Assembly (NCBI GenBank): GCA_025617375.2 | Contig: JAMYGW020000004.1 | Coordinates: 2,170,001-2,234,000 of the forward strand | DNA: 64,000 nucleotides | DNA from: Acarospora socialis | Taxonomy: Eukaryota; Ascomycota; Lecanoromycetes; Acarosporales; Acarosporaceae | Reading direction: 5' to 3' | Shown: piece by piece, positions 38,902-51,331 of the stretch | Layout of the letters: each line of letters begins with the position of its first letter | How positions within the stretch are numbered: the stretch's first letter is position 1 | The notes under the pieces: generated by a model | What the model was told of the DNA's origin: nothing | Databases searched by the model: none | The model's input: the letters and a program-made list of their open reading frames with translations, nothing else | Position numbers and translations under genes: made by a program

Positions 38902-39759
38902 GGTCGGCGTGGCACGGCGATGACTAGGTAGTTGAGAGCTTCAGACGAGTGACGGTAGCATCTTGTTGTGCGTTGAAAGTTGTCAGCAGAATACTTGCGC
39001 TTGTTGTGAGATCTGCGAGCAAGGTGGGATCGGGGACCTCGGCCTTACGGGGTAAAGCCGAGCGGGGCCTTGGCAGGCGTCAAAAAGTAAGGGCGCGGGG
39101 CAAGAACCTATCGATGAACCGAAGATGCGAGTCGGATGACCATAGATCTGTACAATGGTTCAAGAAAGGTGATCCTGAGTGAAGGCACCTTTAATTAACC
39201 TTCCCACTTCGGAGTTTGCGTGACGATAGCCCATCCTACGGCGTCTCACCTATGGCCCGTTCGGGAATGGAGGATGACAGTACTCTTGATCACTGACAAG
39301 AGGAATCTTTCCCGGCTGCTCCGTGCAGGCATCTTGGATGGCCGGCAAACAGCCAGATATACATCCACTGCGCCGTGCCGCATCCGTCCAGACAGCTTGG
39401 TCTCTACAACAGCGTCGTTTGCGCAAGGGGTCTTCTATCTCATGAATATGAATGTCTTATAGTAGATGACAACCAGTGACGGTGCCTATGAAGCAATGAC
39501 CTACAAGATCTTCCGTCTGTGGCTCATGGATAGCTCATTTCGCCGGTGATGCGTGAAGGCTGCCTGCGTGGGTAGAACATCCACATGTAGCCACCAGAAA
39601 GTAATGCGTCACTAGGTTGGGATGAAAAAAAGACATGATGGAGAGAGAGAGCGCGATGTATCACGCTCTGCTTAGTAGACGAAGATACTAAACGCTGAGA
39701 GATGTGGTACCCAAAACATGTTTCCTACATCAGCTTCAGGGTACAACTTCTGATATCCA
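38902..39759. other. Spacer upstream of the CMD-like gene
   Basis: Contains the presumed promoter of the CMD-like gene and the 3' flank of the P450 gene. A GA run (GAGAGAGAGAGCG) lies near 39640. No gene recognised. Confidence 0.45.
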
Positions 39760-41719
39760 TTATAGCAGCTTAACCTTGCAACCTTCTGTGATCGACATAA
39801 CAAGCGTCATCGTTTGCTTTTCCACTCCCAGCAATTCCGCCACTTCTCCGTCAGGCAGCTTGATCGTCGGAAATCTCTGGATGATTCGCACAACGGTGTA
39901 GGCGGCTTCCGTGAGGGCCAAATCCACTGTAACAAGGCCGAGTCAGCATTGAGTACTCCGTAAACTCCTAGCTTGATTGAATTGAAGATGACTCACTTCC
40001 AAGACAGATCCTCGGTCCACCGTTGAATGGCAGGTAGCCCCATTTCGCATTCACAGAAGTATGATTCAAAGGCATATCTTCATCCCACCTCTCCGGGCGA
40101 AACAGCTCCGCATCCATTCCATACAGGTCCGGTCTTCGGTGCATTGTGTAAACACTGTATGCCACGGCGGTACCCCGTGGAACGAGCACGGGCGATTTTC
40201 CATCTGGACCACCGCCTGTTGGCAACACAGTTGTCCTTAGAGCTGTGCGCGTATTTACAGGAACTGAAGGGTAAAGTCGAAGAGCTACAAGGTTCAGTAG
40301 CAGTTCGCAAACCAAGAACGAGAAACTTACTTTCTTTCAGAACATTCTGAAGATACTTCATATTCCGAAGGCTTGTTCGGCTGAAGTCTGCGTTGTCTTG
40401 ACATGAAGAAGCGATCTCCTCTCTTAGGCTGCTTAGAACATGGGGATGTCGGACAAGCAGGAAGCTGACAATAAATTTAGTTACGAACGTCAATCTCCAT
40501 GAAAATCAGACTTACAAAGTCCATGAAAGAAAGCAAGCGGTAGTATCTCGTCCCGCGGTTAGGATGTTGATTATCTGACCCCTCAGCGCGTTCCGATCAG
40601 GAGTGCTTTTGGCTAGGGTACTCAGGAACACGTATTTCTTCTCTTTCTCCTGTCCCTCCGCATCTAGCGAAAGGTTGCGGTCTATAATCTGATCCGCGAA
40701 ACGATGTACAGAATCACATGCGTCTCGGAATTTCTTGCCCCCAATGAGCCGGTAGAGATCTAGAAGCCGAAATCTTTTCGCGACATATTTCTGTGCGGTG
40801 TTAAAAGCCTCTGCGAATGTCTGTTCCCCGGTTGATTCTGGAGCTTTTAGGCTCTGCACCGACTCTCCGAAAAGGAACGCTGTCGTCACATCGAGAGTCA
40901 AACGGAAGAAGAGAGGTTGCAGGTCAACGACTCCGTCTGTCTTCGAGATGATGTCGATGATGTTGTCAACAGCTTCCTTAAAGATATCCAGATCCTCGTA
41001 CTGCTTGTGTAAGAACTGTGGCCTCAGCAACTCCCGCGAATGCTTCCAAGCTGCGCCTTCTTGAGTAAAGATACCATCACCAAGCATAGGAAAAGTGATG
41101 GGCCGACGCGCTCCCATGCCCCAGTCTACATAATATCAGTACTCCATTCGAGGTTAATACACCATGAAGATGATACATGAGGCTTCGAAAGCGTATTCAC
41201 GAACCTCCGAAGTTGGTAGACAGGATAGCCTCAAGGTTGGCGGGATCTACGGTGTCAAACGCTTGTATTCGGAGGAACACTTGCTCCAATGTGTATCCCG
41301 TCTGGCGGAAGTGGAACAGAAACAACTCCATCAATCGAGATTCTGTGTTTGCTCGGAAGATCTGCTCGAGGCGGTCTAGCCCTAATGGTCTTTGATTCTG
41401 AAGCCTTGGAGGCGGAAGGCATCCATGGCGCTCCGCAATCGCCTTATTTACCTTTCCTTTTGTCAGTAGGTATTCGTTTGTAGCCCTTTTGTAGATACCT
41501 CACCTGGCGTTCTCTATGCCTAACAAATAACCTGTAGACAGAGAACACAATCGTATAGCTCAATAGAGCAATTGGAAGGTGGATCTGCAGCATTCTGACC
41601 AGCAACCCCTCGTATGTGAGAGGTGTGCTTTTGAGAGCCTCATCGAGCGTAGCCGTTTTTTCATATTCTCCCCAAGATACCTTATACTTCCCTACATACG
41701 GTAGTACACCGCGAGCCAT
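39760..41719 (-). CDS. Cytochrome P450, CYP52-like
   Basis: ER-anchored monooxygenase; the closest group I recognise is CYP52, fungal alkane/fatty-acid hydroxylases. Six exons: 41719-41504, 41451-41205, 41125-40516, 40464-40331, 40284-39997, 39926-39760; 553 aa. N-terminal [22 protein letters not shown]. Then GCLPPPRL, the I-helix with AGRDTTA, the K-helix ExxR as KETLR (restored across intron 4), RPERWDED, and the haem loop [10 protein letters not shown] with its Cys ligand. The tail is [17 protein letters not shown] and ends CKVKLL. All key residues are present. The ATG at 41593, just before the TM, may be the true start; the upstream 42 residues are atypical for P450s. The exon 2 acceptor could also lie nine bases on. 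It is head to head with the NLR-like gene. Confidence 0.88.
39954..39962. repeat. TACGGAGTA motif, copy 3 (inverted)
   Basis: Reads TACTCCGTA on the plus strand. It lies within the last intron (39927-39996) of the P450 gene. Confidence 0.5.
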
Positions 41720-42227
41720 CTAAAGTTAGCATGAACCCCTACAATAAGGCTGGCCCCGGTGCTAGCGCAACGTGGCTGCATCAGGAGGGTTTCAGACCAT
41801 GTCATGCCGGGGCTTATCTCATAGTGTCCGCAATTGGCGCTCAAGCAACCAATCAGAATACCTACCACTTCCCATCATGCAGGCACAACCGCCAGACTGA
41901 CTCTCCGATGCCAGGACGAATCAGGCAGCTCATAGCCCGTTTGATCTACCTTACGGAGTAGCATTGATCTCACCGGATGCCCTTGCTGGACTACTGCATT
42001 AACCGCCGACGGAATTGTCGCTGCAAACCCCTTCAGATGGCTTCCCCTGGGCTTTGCTGTCTCCGCACACTGCCTCAGCCTAAGACGAACTTATGGTGCT
42101 GTTTCGGTCCCATGCTTCGTCTCGTCGTTGCTCTTGATAGTGCCGCACTCCAATTTGAATATGCAGACTCCATACTATGTCCAGTTGATCAATTTTCCTA
42201 GGCTCATCTGGTTGCGATGCGATTACT
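41720..42227. promoter_or_regulatory. Bidirectional promoter of P450 and NLR-like gene
   Basis: Only 508 bp separates two divergent start codons, so both promoters share it. It contains TACGGAGTA at 41952-41960. On the minus strand GCTAACTTTAG directly precedes the P450 ATG, which looks like an intron end, so a 5' UTR intron is possible. Confidence 0.5.
41952..41960. repeat. TACGGAGTA motif, copy 4
   Basis: Exact copy in the P450/NLR divergent promoter. Confidence 0.5.
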
Positions 42228-45200
42228 ATGGGCCTCATACCTCTCAATGGACCGAATCCCTCAGAAGAGCTCTCCGATGCGCCCGTAGTTGAGTATGTGC
42301 GAAGGGCTTCATACATACGTCGTCTCCGCAAAGAGTTATCGTGACTGATTCCGCGCAGTATTATCGCTGTTCACGGTCTCTACGAGAGCGCTCTCGAGAC
42401 ATGGACAGATGCGGAGACGGGTGTTCTATGGCTTCAAACTCTATTTCCTCATCGGCAGCTCAAAGCCCGAGTCCAGGCGTACGGTTACAAAGCCGAGACT
42501 CTAGCATCTCCTGGTGAAGGGACTGCCGATCGAATCCTGCCGCACGCGACCACCCTTATAGCAGAACTCTGCGCAGACCGTCACCTGGCAAATGCGATCG
42601 ACCGCCCGATTATCTTCGTCTGCCATGGCCTTGGAGGAATCTTGGTCAAACGAGCTTTGGTGTTTTCCAGCACAAGCCGAGCACGAAACGTTGAACACCG
42701 ACGGTCGATCTACATCTCAACCTATGCCATATTGTTTATGGGAACCCCACATGATGGTATTGACAAAGAGTCCCTCTTGCTCCCGCGGAAAGGCGACGGT
42801 GTGGGCCCAAGTCAATTTATGATCAGCCTTCTCAAGGGCTCCGAAATGTTGCAGGAAGTCACGGACCAATTTGCCCCGCTTATGAAACAGTTCTCTATAT
42901 ACTGCTTCTGGGAGGAATTGGCGACACAAGCTGAACACACCCAGGTTTATATCGTCGATAAGGAATCGGCTGCACCCACGTGGTATGATGTTGACCGATG
43001 CGGAATTACAGCGACTCATTCCGGTATGGTCAAATTTAGAAGTCCAGGCGATCCTGGATACCGAGTTGTACTTGAAGCACTCATACGATACATCAAAGAT
43101 GCCCCTCCACTCATTCGCTCAAGATGGGAATATGATCTAAAGGCACTCGCGGAGGAACGCCAGAGAGAAATGGAGACTCTACTTCAGCATCAGCCTCTGC
43201 ACGTACTGTCAGACAGTGGTACGTCGATAGACATTAATGAGTGGTATATTGTTCCTCGCTGTTCAAGCAACTACTTTACAGGAAGGAAGATGCACGCAGA
43301 GGTCCTTAAGAACAAGTTCAGCCCAATTCAGAGGCATCCCACCCGACATGATCACAAGGTCTTCGTAATCTACGGCTTGGGCGGCTCAGGCAAGACTCAG
43401 TTCTGCTTGAAGTATGTAGAAGATAACAGGTCGAGGTACGCCACGTTGAGATCTCATCGCAAGCTTCGCTCGAATCAGCGCTGACAGTCTATGCTCAGTT
43501 ATTGGGGAATATTCTGGATCGACGCCAGCACCGAAGAGAACGCGGAATCCAGCTTCGCATACCTCGGACAACAAGCGGGCAAAGGCGCCACATTTGCTGC
43601 TGGAATGCATTGGTTGTCAAACTGTTCAAAACCCTGGCTCCTTGTCATCGACAATGCCGATGATCCAGATATGGATGTGTCCAACTATTTTCCCGCCGGA
43701 GGGAAGGGCCACATTTTGGTCACCACCCGAAACCCAGGCGCTGTTGTTCATGCCACAGCAGGCGACTTTCGCTTTCGTGAAATGGACCCAGAGGAAGCTA
43801 TAACACTCCTACTCAAATCTGCGCATCCACCGAATAGACCGGAGCATCCGGATCCCAACAGGCGAAAATTAGCGGAGGGTATTGCAGTTGAACTGGGGTA
43901 TTTAGCTCTTGCACTTGCGCACGCTGGAGCCACCATTCGACGAAACATTTACACCCTGGAGAGATATCTACATTATTACCTAGGCCATCGCAAAGGTATG
44001 ATAAGTCTTCCACATGTCAAAAGCGCAGACGATGCCAACATCATCACTACCTGGGAGATACCTTTTCGAAGGATAGTGACCCGCGAATCTGTTGAACACA
44101 AGGATGCTGCTGATCTGATGCACATTTTTGCATTCATGCATTTTGAATCTATCTCGGAGAGTATCTTTCAGAGATCTTGGAGCGACCTCAAAGGACACAA
44201 TGCTAAGTCCGCAAACTATCCCGACATTCTTCAGCACAGGCCACTATGGAATGAGGAGGCTCAAGCCCGGCTTCGAAGAGCAGTAGGTGTCTTATGTGAC
44301 TATTCTATCATTGAGCACGATCCCGACAAGAGAGTGTGCGCATTACACCCCGTTGTCCATGCATGGACAAGAGAGCGACTTTCGGAACCTGAACAGAGAC
44401 GCTGGCTAAGCTGCACGGCCGCCGTGCTCGCGCATTGTATCTCACCAGATCTCGAGCCTTCCGGACGAGCGTTCCGCAGACTTCTCATCCCTCACATGGA
44501 TTCCTGTTTGCGCGCCTTACGGTCGCAATCCCCGTCATTCCCAGAGACCGTGGAACGAGCAGCTGAGCTGCACAAATTCGCATCGGTTTACGCGGAGAAC
44601 GGCCTTTGGAAGCAAGCACGTACGCTACAACGAAAGGTTGTCGATTTCAGGATAAAGAAGCTCAGCAGGTGGCACGAGGATACAATTGAGGCTCAAAGAA
44701 GGCTTGGATATACGTATTGGAACTTATTTGAAGTGAAATCGGCCATTGAGCTTCAGGTGCTAGTGTTGAAGTCAAGATGGTGGTCACGACCGTCGTTGGG
44801 GTACTGGGCCATTTGGCCTCTGTGGAAACCGGACCACATCTCTTATTGCGTCGCGCTCGACGATCTCACGCTCACCCTATGGCTTGCGGGAAAAAGAGAT
44901 TTGTCAAGAAAAGCAGGGGAACGCGCAGTGCAAGGTCTTGAAAAACATCTAGGTCCAGATGATCCAGCAACCCTAAGCGCCATGTTCAATCTTGCTCGGA
45001 CGTATCTTCATCTCGGCCATCTAGAGAAAAGCCACAAAATCCTGGTGTCAGTGGTAAAGAAACGGAAACGATTCTTCGGACTGGATCATCCTGATACACT
45101 AATGACGAGGAACGAGCTTGGCATGAGCCACTGTGCGAGAAAGCGGATGGCTGTAGCCGAACGACTAGTTGCCAATGTCCTTGAATCGCGCAAAAGGACC

Positions 45201-45692
45201 TTGGGCGAGGAGCACGCATACACCTTGTGGTCCATCAACGACCTATCCAAAGTCGTCTGTGGACGTGGCCGCCCGGAGGAAGCAGTCAAGATGCTTGAAG
45301 AGATGATCCCCGTAGTCGCCCGTACTCTAGGCGAAGACCACGTCGGCATGTTCATGACGCGATCTAATCTTGCAAGAGCCTACGTCCTGTCCAAGAGGTG
45401 GGAAGAAGCAGAAACGCTCCTTCGCGCATTGACAACTGTGATTCCACCCGACCATCCGGACTGGATCCATGCCATGTTCGGATACGTTCACGTCCAAATC
45501 CAACTGGGTCAGCTCGAAAGGGCAGAAGCAAACTGCAACACGATGCTCGACCTCATTACGGGACGGGGGATTCTACCACTGGATGATGCACGGACAGTGG
45601 ACGTTGCGGGCCAACTCCTGCAGATCTATCGCGCGCAAGGACGATCTGAGGAGATTGCCGCCCTGCGACGGAGGGTTCCGAATATGAGATGA
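42228..45692 (+). CDS. NLR-like protein: SesB-like hydrolase, NB-ARC, TPR
   Basis: Fungal STAND/NLR protein of 1111 aa. Such proteins act in non-self recognition and regulated cell death. Exons 42228-42292, 42359-43435, 43499-45692; introns are 66 and 63 bp. The first join makes APVVD-IIAVHGLYESALETW. Domain 1 (about 20-330) is a SesB/DUF676-like alpha/beta hydrolase fold with oxyanion HGL at 27-29, but its elbow reads CHGLGG at 110-115, so the usual nucleophile Ser is Gly. Domain 2 is NB-ARC: P-loop GLGGSGKT near 360, sensor IDASTEENAESSF, Walker B WLLVIDNADD near 427, LVTTRNPG, LGYLALALAHAGA, and HPVVHAW in the winged-helix part. Domain 3 (about 690-1090) is a row of 42-residue kinesin-light-chain TPRs with G(P/L)DHPDTL-type starts. 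No transmembrane segment. Effector outcome is unknown; membrane lipid attack seems unlikely without the Ser. Confidence 0.9.
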
Positions 45693-46980
45693 GGGCGGCG
45701 ACGATGGCACAATGTAGTGGTTTGAGACGCTGTCTCGATAATACCGCTAGATGATGTACAGTTGAAGCCAACAGCTCTCCGGTGACTCGAGAATGCCAGA
45801 TGTCAAAGCAGGAGCACTTGCAGTCAGCTGCCATGAAAGTATCGTGGCACAACCCTACACAAGCTCCTGTCCTGAGAGTTGGCCTCGTCACAATGAATAT
45901 CGCATGTCATCAACAATCACAAGATCAGTGTTTGTGTCGGGGGACAACAAGGCGGGAAACGTGTTGATTGACGTGGATGACAACATATGAAATAGTAAGG
46001 AGCGTTGGACTGAAGGATGGATTGAGTCAGAATTGTCTGAGACCGTGGAAGTTGGCTTGCAAGCCGTCTGGAGATTGTCAAAATTCCAATCTACAGCAAT
46101 TTGTTCGAGGCCGTATCGGGCTGACCGTGAAGAACTGATTTTGTCTCAAAGATGATATAAGCCTACAAAGGGTGTGTTTTTCAGTGTCTGGGCGAGCCAT
46201 ACCGAGAACCGTGGAGTTGAGGCATCAGATCTCACAACGACATCCTACAAGTACGGATTAAATTCACAATATTTTATAGAGAGTCTAAGATAAGAGCCAG
46301 CACTTTGCCGATGGCAATGAGTAGGTAGGTTTTCATATCCGTGTAAACACCATGCTCCCGCTTATGGTTTGCCCGACACGATGGAGTGAGAACCACACCC
46401 TTAAACTGCCTACTCGTAAGTTACTCCGCATTGGTAACTAAACATCGTAGAGTCGATGCAGTCAATTAATCATCGATGGCCTCCACTCGCGACTCACAGC
46501 TTGCAGCTTCTAACCTCTTGTCACATCTCGTCACGTCATATCGCCGATTACCTTACTTTGTACATGCCATGATCTCCGATTCCATCGCCAAGTTGACCGT
46601 AATACACAGATCCAGCACCTCGGTTCCCCCCCGATCCGCGCCACGTTTCCACATCGGGAAGCCTCTCAAACCTTCTAAAAGCCTTTGGGAAGCTCGAGCT
46701 CGATCTTTACTGTAAACGACGTGACTACGTCGTACCCTGCATGGCTACCGAGCTCCAGACCCGCTCTCGAAAAAAGCCACAAGAGCTACCATGTGCTTTA
46801 GCGTGCGCGTGGAGAGCTGGAAGACCGGGCTAGGAGGGCAGCTGGAAATCTAGTGTAAATAGTATATTTCGTCCGAAGCTTAGGAGAATGAATTTGAATT
46901 GAGGAGTTCTACCGTCCCGTCGTCGCCGAGGGGTTTTTGTTATGGCTGTTGAGGGAATTGCTTGGTGATAGAGAATGTGA
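45693..46980. other. Gene-free spacer
   Basis: Between the NLR stop and the DUF8004-type start. Short motif-free frames only. AT-richer around 46250-46330. Confidence 0.45.
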
Positions 46981-49185
46981 ATGCCACACTTATCAACAGC
47001 CCTACGTTCAAATTTAGGAGCTCCCTCGAAAATGCTATCGGACAACTCTTTCCAGAAGACCGTCATGCCAGCTCTGCGCTGCGTCTCACGACGACCGAGC
47101 ACCGATGTACTCCCTGGGAAGGGAAAATTAGGTCGTCAAGGGGCGGGGGTGGGACGGTGGGATGGGGAGCGAGGGACGGCGACTGAATGGGATGGCTTGA
47201 GACGGGTAGGCGTCGACCTTGCGTTGGCACGCGGTGTTACTGTCTACGGGAGTCCAAGTTCTCCGACTGATATCTGAGTTGCTTTAGGACCCAGAACTCT
47301 GGTTCCCCAACGGCGAATGCCTGGTCCATCTCTACGGCCGCGGACGCTCCCGACGAGGTCCATCGTTCCGTCTCCCGCTGTCCTATCTCGCCTCGAGCGA
47401 GCTGATCGTGAAGTACATCTCTCAATTGGACGTCGATACGCCGTCTTCGAGCCATTCGAACAGCAGCTCCTCGGAAAGCGATTATTTCGACTCCGCTTTG
47501 AGAACGAACGAGTACGGCTTATACATTCCGGCACCGACGAGGTTGGATTCTGTGCATGCGTTCCGTTACCATCTGACGACACGCAATCTGTTCGCGTGCA
47601 TGGTTGGAAAACCTATTGTGGGTAATCAGCTCGGTCAGGCGCTGCTGGATTTGCTGGATCGGATGAATGAGCTGAATCCGTCTGTGAACGATAATCTGAA
47701 TGTGGTTCTGGCGTATATGGATCATGTCGGATATCTGGACTTTAGAGAGTGTCCGGATCACGCGCTGGCTGCTGTGAACTTTGCGGAGCGGTTTGAATTT
47801 GAGGGATTGTGGACTGATGCTTTCGTTCACTGCGTGGGTATGAACGATAGGCTAACAGAGTCTGCCGAGCTTGAGGTGAGCCTTTTAGAACCGTTTACTT
47901 GTAACTCCTGACCGATTTCGAGTAGAGTGTCAGTTACGCCACGAAAGCATTGATTATGCGTACGCGGCTTGACATGGAGATCCGACTCGAGCACGCCGGA
48001 CGGTCAATGAGCAACTTCCTCGAAGACGACTTCTTGGCCATCTACCATGGCCTGAAGAACGATGTCCGGGTACACCTCGACCGAATCAGGTCCTTCCTGC
48101 ATTCCTACTATGTTGGGGAGTATGGATATTGGCCGCCGGGACCAGAGGGACCTAGTAATGGGGCCCACTCCAAGTCTACCTTGCGGTCCATGTATTTCGA
48201 GTTTCGGAACTTATACGAGTATCTTCAAGATCCGGAATCATCGCCAACTACACAAGATCAAGAACGTGCGGACGTCGGCGTCTCTGTGCTGAAGAATATT
48301 ACTGCGTTCGACAGACGACACAACTATGCCTCCTTGCCTCACCCATTGCCACTTCTCCCGCAGTCTGTCACATATCCAGACCGGGAACAGTCTTCGCCTA
48401 CTTCAAGCTTTCTCAAGCTCAGAGCGTCGCTCGGCTGCAGAAAGTCCAAAACGGAGAAACGGCTTAAAGTAATGGCGGCCTTATCAGCAGCAACAAACAC
48501 CAATGATGTAGCAATCATAAGATGCCCGCTTGTGCAAGAATATATGCGGTTCGAAGACGCCTGCGCATGGGAGAGGGACGAGAAGAATTCTGTGGCAGAC
48601 GGTCGGAAGATTCGCTGGATCCTGATCTACGCTATCCTGCAAGTCCTTGTCTCAGTCAACCAGGCGCCTAAAGAGGTTCGAGATACGGACGGCGTCTCAT
48701 ATCCACTTTGCGTGAAGATACCCGGTTCGTTCCCATGGGAGAGCGCTGAAAAACTCCAGCTGCGCAGCGAGAGACGGACCGAGGTTGAAACGGATAAGAA
48801 ATCGGATCAGGAGATCTTTCCCCTGCAAGCCAGCAACATCTCTTCCGCGAAGAACTCTCACCGATCGGCTCTATCCGTAGCACGAAAGCTGGATGCTAAG
48901 GGCCTTGCGTTAATCACAAACGTCCAGCCACTGAAACCAAAGTTCAGCGGATTTCTGCAGCAGAGATACGTCGACGTGCTGAATCCTGCGGACGTGGATT
49001 CTGACTCAAGCTTCTCAAGGCTATCTCCTCGGTCCGGATGGAGTGATCAAAGTGCACCATCAAGCGACGATGGCCTACCGAGTCTCGAGAATCTCAGCCT
49101 GGACGACTATCCATCAGGTTCTGGTAAAACGGAGGTTACAAGAACCAGACCGGGGCACCGAAAGCATACAGCTGACTACAAGTAG
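46981..49185 (+). CDS. DUF8004-type fungal protein
   Basis: Conserved protein of filamentous ascomycetes that I recall under the label DUF8004; its function is not known. Exons 46981-47205, 47288-47875, 47926-49185 give 690 aa. Intron 1 (GTAGGC..TTTAG) joins RWDGERGTATEWDGLRR to DPELWFPNGECLVHLYGRG, and intron 2 (GTGAGC..TAG) joins TESAELE to SVSYATKALIMRTRLDMEI. Conserved blocks: VGYLDFRECPDHALAAVNFA, DAFVHCVGMNDRL, YHGLKNDVRVHLDRIRSFL, SYYVGEYGYWPPGP, FEFRNLYEYLQD, IRCPLVQEYMRFEDAC, RKIRWILIYAILQVLVSV, APKEVRDTDGVSYPLC. The N-terminal half contains a BTB-like segment by length and position, which is only a guess. The C-terminal 150 residues are disordered and Ser-rich. No TM or signal peptide. 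The ATG at 46981 is the first in frame; a later one at 47068 is possible. Confidence 0.82.
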
Positions 49186-49512
49186 ATTCCAGAACACTGG
49201 TGGCCTAGAGGCTTCGGAGCCTTAGAACACAGTTACTATTCCTGTCATGATTGGGTCGAGCAGATACACAGCTTGATGTCTTGATCTCGTAGCGATGGCG
49301 TTCGGAGTCGCTTGAGAGCACTTTCACTTTTGGTTCGGTTGATTTTGGTCCATGGCGTTACCTGTGGTGCGGGTTGTTTCTTAAGTCTGCCAGGATATGG
49401 TCATTTGGAGACTCTTCGTCCCTGTACAAACGCAGTTATTGGCTTAGGACGGATTGTGGGCACGCAGGTTGATTTCATATAGCCAGATGATTAAGCCATG
49501 TGGCGAGATATG
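49186..49512. other. Convergent 3' spacer
   Basis: The 327 bp between two converging stop codons. Nothing recognised beyond likely 3' UTRs. Confidence 0.5.
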
Positions 49513-51331
49513 CTATTGGGGATCTAGCCGCTTCTTGATCTCTGCCGTAACGCCACACCCAATGCCGACGAACAAGAGAATGCCGTTGAATATAGCAAGC
49601 ATGTAGAACGGAGCCCCAGGAGAAAGCTTGTCGAACAAGAACCCGCCCAGCTTCGTCAGAAGTAAGATACCGGCACCGCCTGCCAAAGAATAGACACCTG
49701 CCATGGACCCTTTCATATATTCTAGGGAACCGTGTTCCTCGTTCGGCTTCCGTCCAAGCAGGGCGCTAGTCTCGTCTGATTCGCCCCGATTGAGAACTTG
49801 ATAATTCCTCTGGGATGGCGAACCGTTCTGCGCTAATCGGGGTGTTTCACCATGCGAAGCATCGGCCTCCGATCCATGCTCGACTGAATGCTGCTGACGG
49901 TTTTGCCTTGGCTTGGAAATTCCAGTATCACCGCTACCAAGGACTCCATGACCAAGGAGACCGAGGCTACAAACAATGGCACCAATCTGGCTTATGCCCA
50001 GGGCAGCGACAATAAAGAAGACCGCAGGACTGCCATGTGTCCCACTGGGTTCTGGGCTTTCCAGGAGGGCAAATGCTATGTATCCCACAATGCCCACTAG
50101 TGCTGCAACCAGAAGAGGGAGATTGAAGCGCCGGTAGTGGTCAGACAAATATCCAAACGCGGGAGCACACAGCAATGCTATGAGCTGTGAAACTCCGGTC
50201 AACTCCGCAGCAAGAACGTAAGCTCTTCGACATTGGTGCTTCATGTCTGCTGTACCGTTGGCCGGGTCTCCTTTGCAGAGCCCTGATGATAAGAAGTATG
50301 TGTTGACATAAAGTGGGATGAAGAGGGAGATTCCAACGGATGATGCTCTTGCCACGAAGCCGCCAAGGTAGGCTAGTCCGACTTGTCGATCTCGAAAGCC
50401 GAGTATGAGGGAGTCCACGAGTAGCCTCCAGTACGGTAAATCAAGTTTGCCATCGTGTGTTGAATCGTCGAGGGCTGCTTTCTTCCGATATATCGCGTTC
50501 CAGCCTTTGCCTTCTTCACCTTTGAGGTGCCGCAGTCCGAGGTAGCAGAATAATGAAATCACCAATGCTATCACTCCGACCACGTAATAGCTGTCAGCTA
50601 TCGCCTGCGCAGGGGAATTGCCGGCCTTCTGAAACCTTGCAGGTAATGGAAGGAAGATGCCCAGCGCTAACAGCGCTCCACAGCCCGTAAACATGCCCAC
50701 AAATCCGGCCAGGCGAGCCGGGGAAGAGGCAGATGGTGCTCCAACACTCCGCTCCGTCCTCGGAGCTTGTGGAGAACGAGAACGAAATCGAGCAGGAGTG
50801 ATTGTAAGCTCCGAAGCAACGGAAGGAGAGACAGCATGGCCGAGTCCAGAATTGACTGCGCTCGCCGGAGGCGAAAGAGCTTTTGCAGTCATAGAGGGAA
50901 GAATCGCGGTGACCATGGTAGACGTAGCTGCGCCTCCGAGACTGAAGAATAACCTCGTGAGCAGCAACTGCGGATAGACATTTCTAGCTTGCATCGCCAA
51001 TATGAGCGCTGTGCCGACGATGGCATATCCTAAAGCACAAACCTAGAATATACCGCTATTAACATGAGTTGAGGCTTCCGGAGCTTTGGTAGCTTACGTT
51101 CCTGACCCCAATCCGATCTGATAACATCCCCCAAGCTGGGCAAGCTGCCAATGCTACTAACTCATCCGCGAACCCTAAGGTCCCAACAGCATCACCAACC
51201 CCATCTCGTACCTTGAGAAGATCGGTTATGACAAAGGAGACAGAAGAGTTCAAAAACACTAGAAACGAGATGGAAAAGAGGCAAACGCCGAATAAGTAAG
51301 TTGCAGCTTGGAGTCGTGATGCCGTGAACAT
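49513..51331 (-). CDS. MFS transporter (general substrate type)
   Basis: Major facilitator of 587 aa from two exons (51331-51098 and 51042-49513; intron 55 bp, GTAAGC..TAG) joined as DRIGVRN-VCALGYAIVGTAL. TM1 starts near residue 10. The TM2-3 loop has GMLSDRIGVRN, a motif-A form (G-xxx-D-R-xG). TM4-6 follow, interrupted by a Ser/Pro/Ala-rich insert (about 115-175). A long cytoplasmic loop contains GEEGKGWNAIYRKKA, TM7-8 flank an extracellular Cys-containing loop (GLCKGDPANGTADMKHQCRR), then GYLSDHYRRFNLP repeats motif A before TM9. A second disordered loop ends ETSALLGRKPNEEHGS, an ETSALL-type acidic dileucine signal that suggests vacuolar sorting. TM11-12 close the protein. It resembles the yeast YCR023C-like group. 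Divergent from HRD1 with a 368 bp spacer. Confidence 0.88.

Noticed and set aside
41442-41503. Apparent frameshift after the P450 membrane anchor
   Set aside because: A GTGAGG donor at 41503 with an acceptor at 41452 (or nine bases on) restores the family sequence.
43436-43498. Apparent frameshift in the NLR-like gene between P-loop and sensor region
   Set aside because: A 63-bp GTACGC..CAG intron explains it and restores NRSSYWGIFWIDAS.
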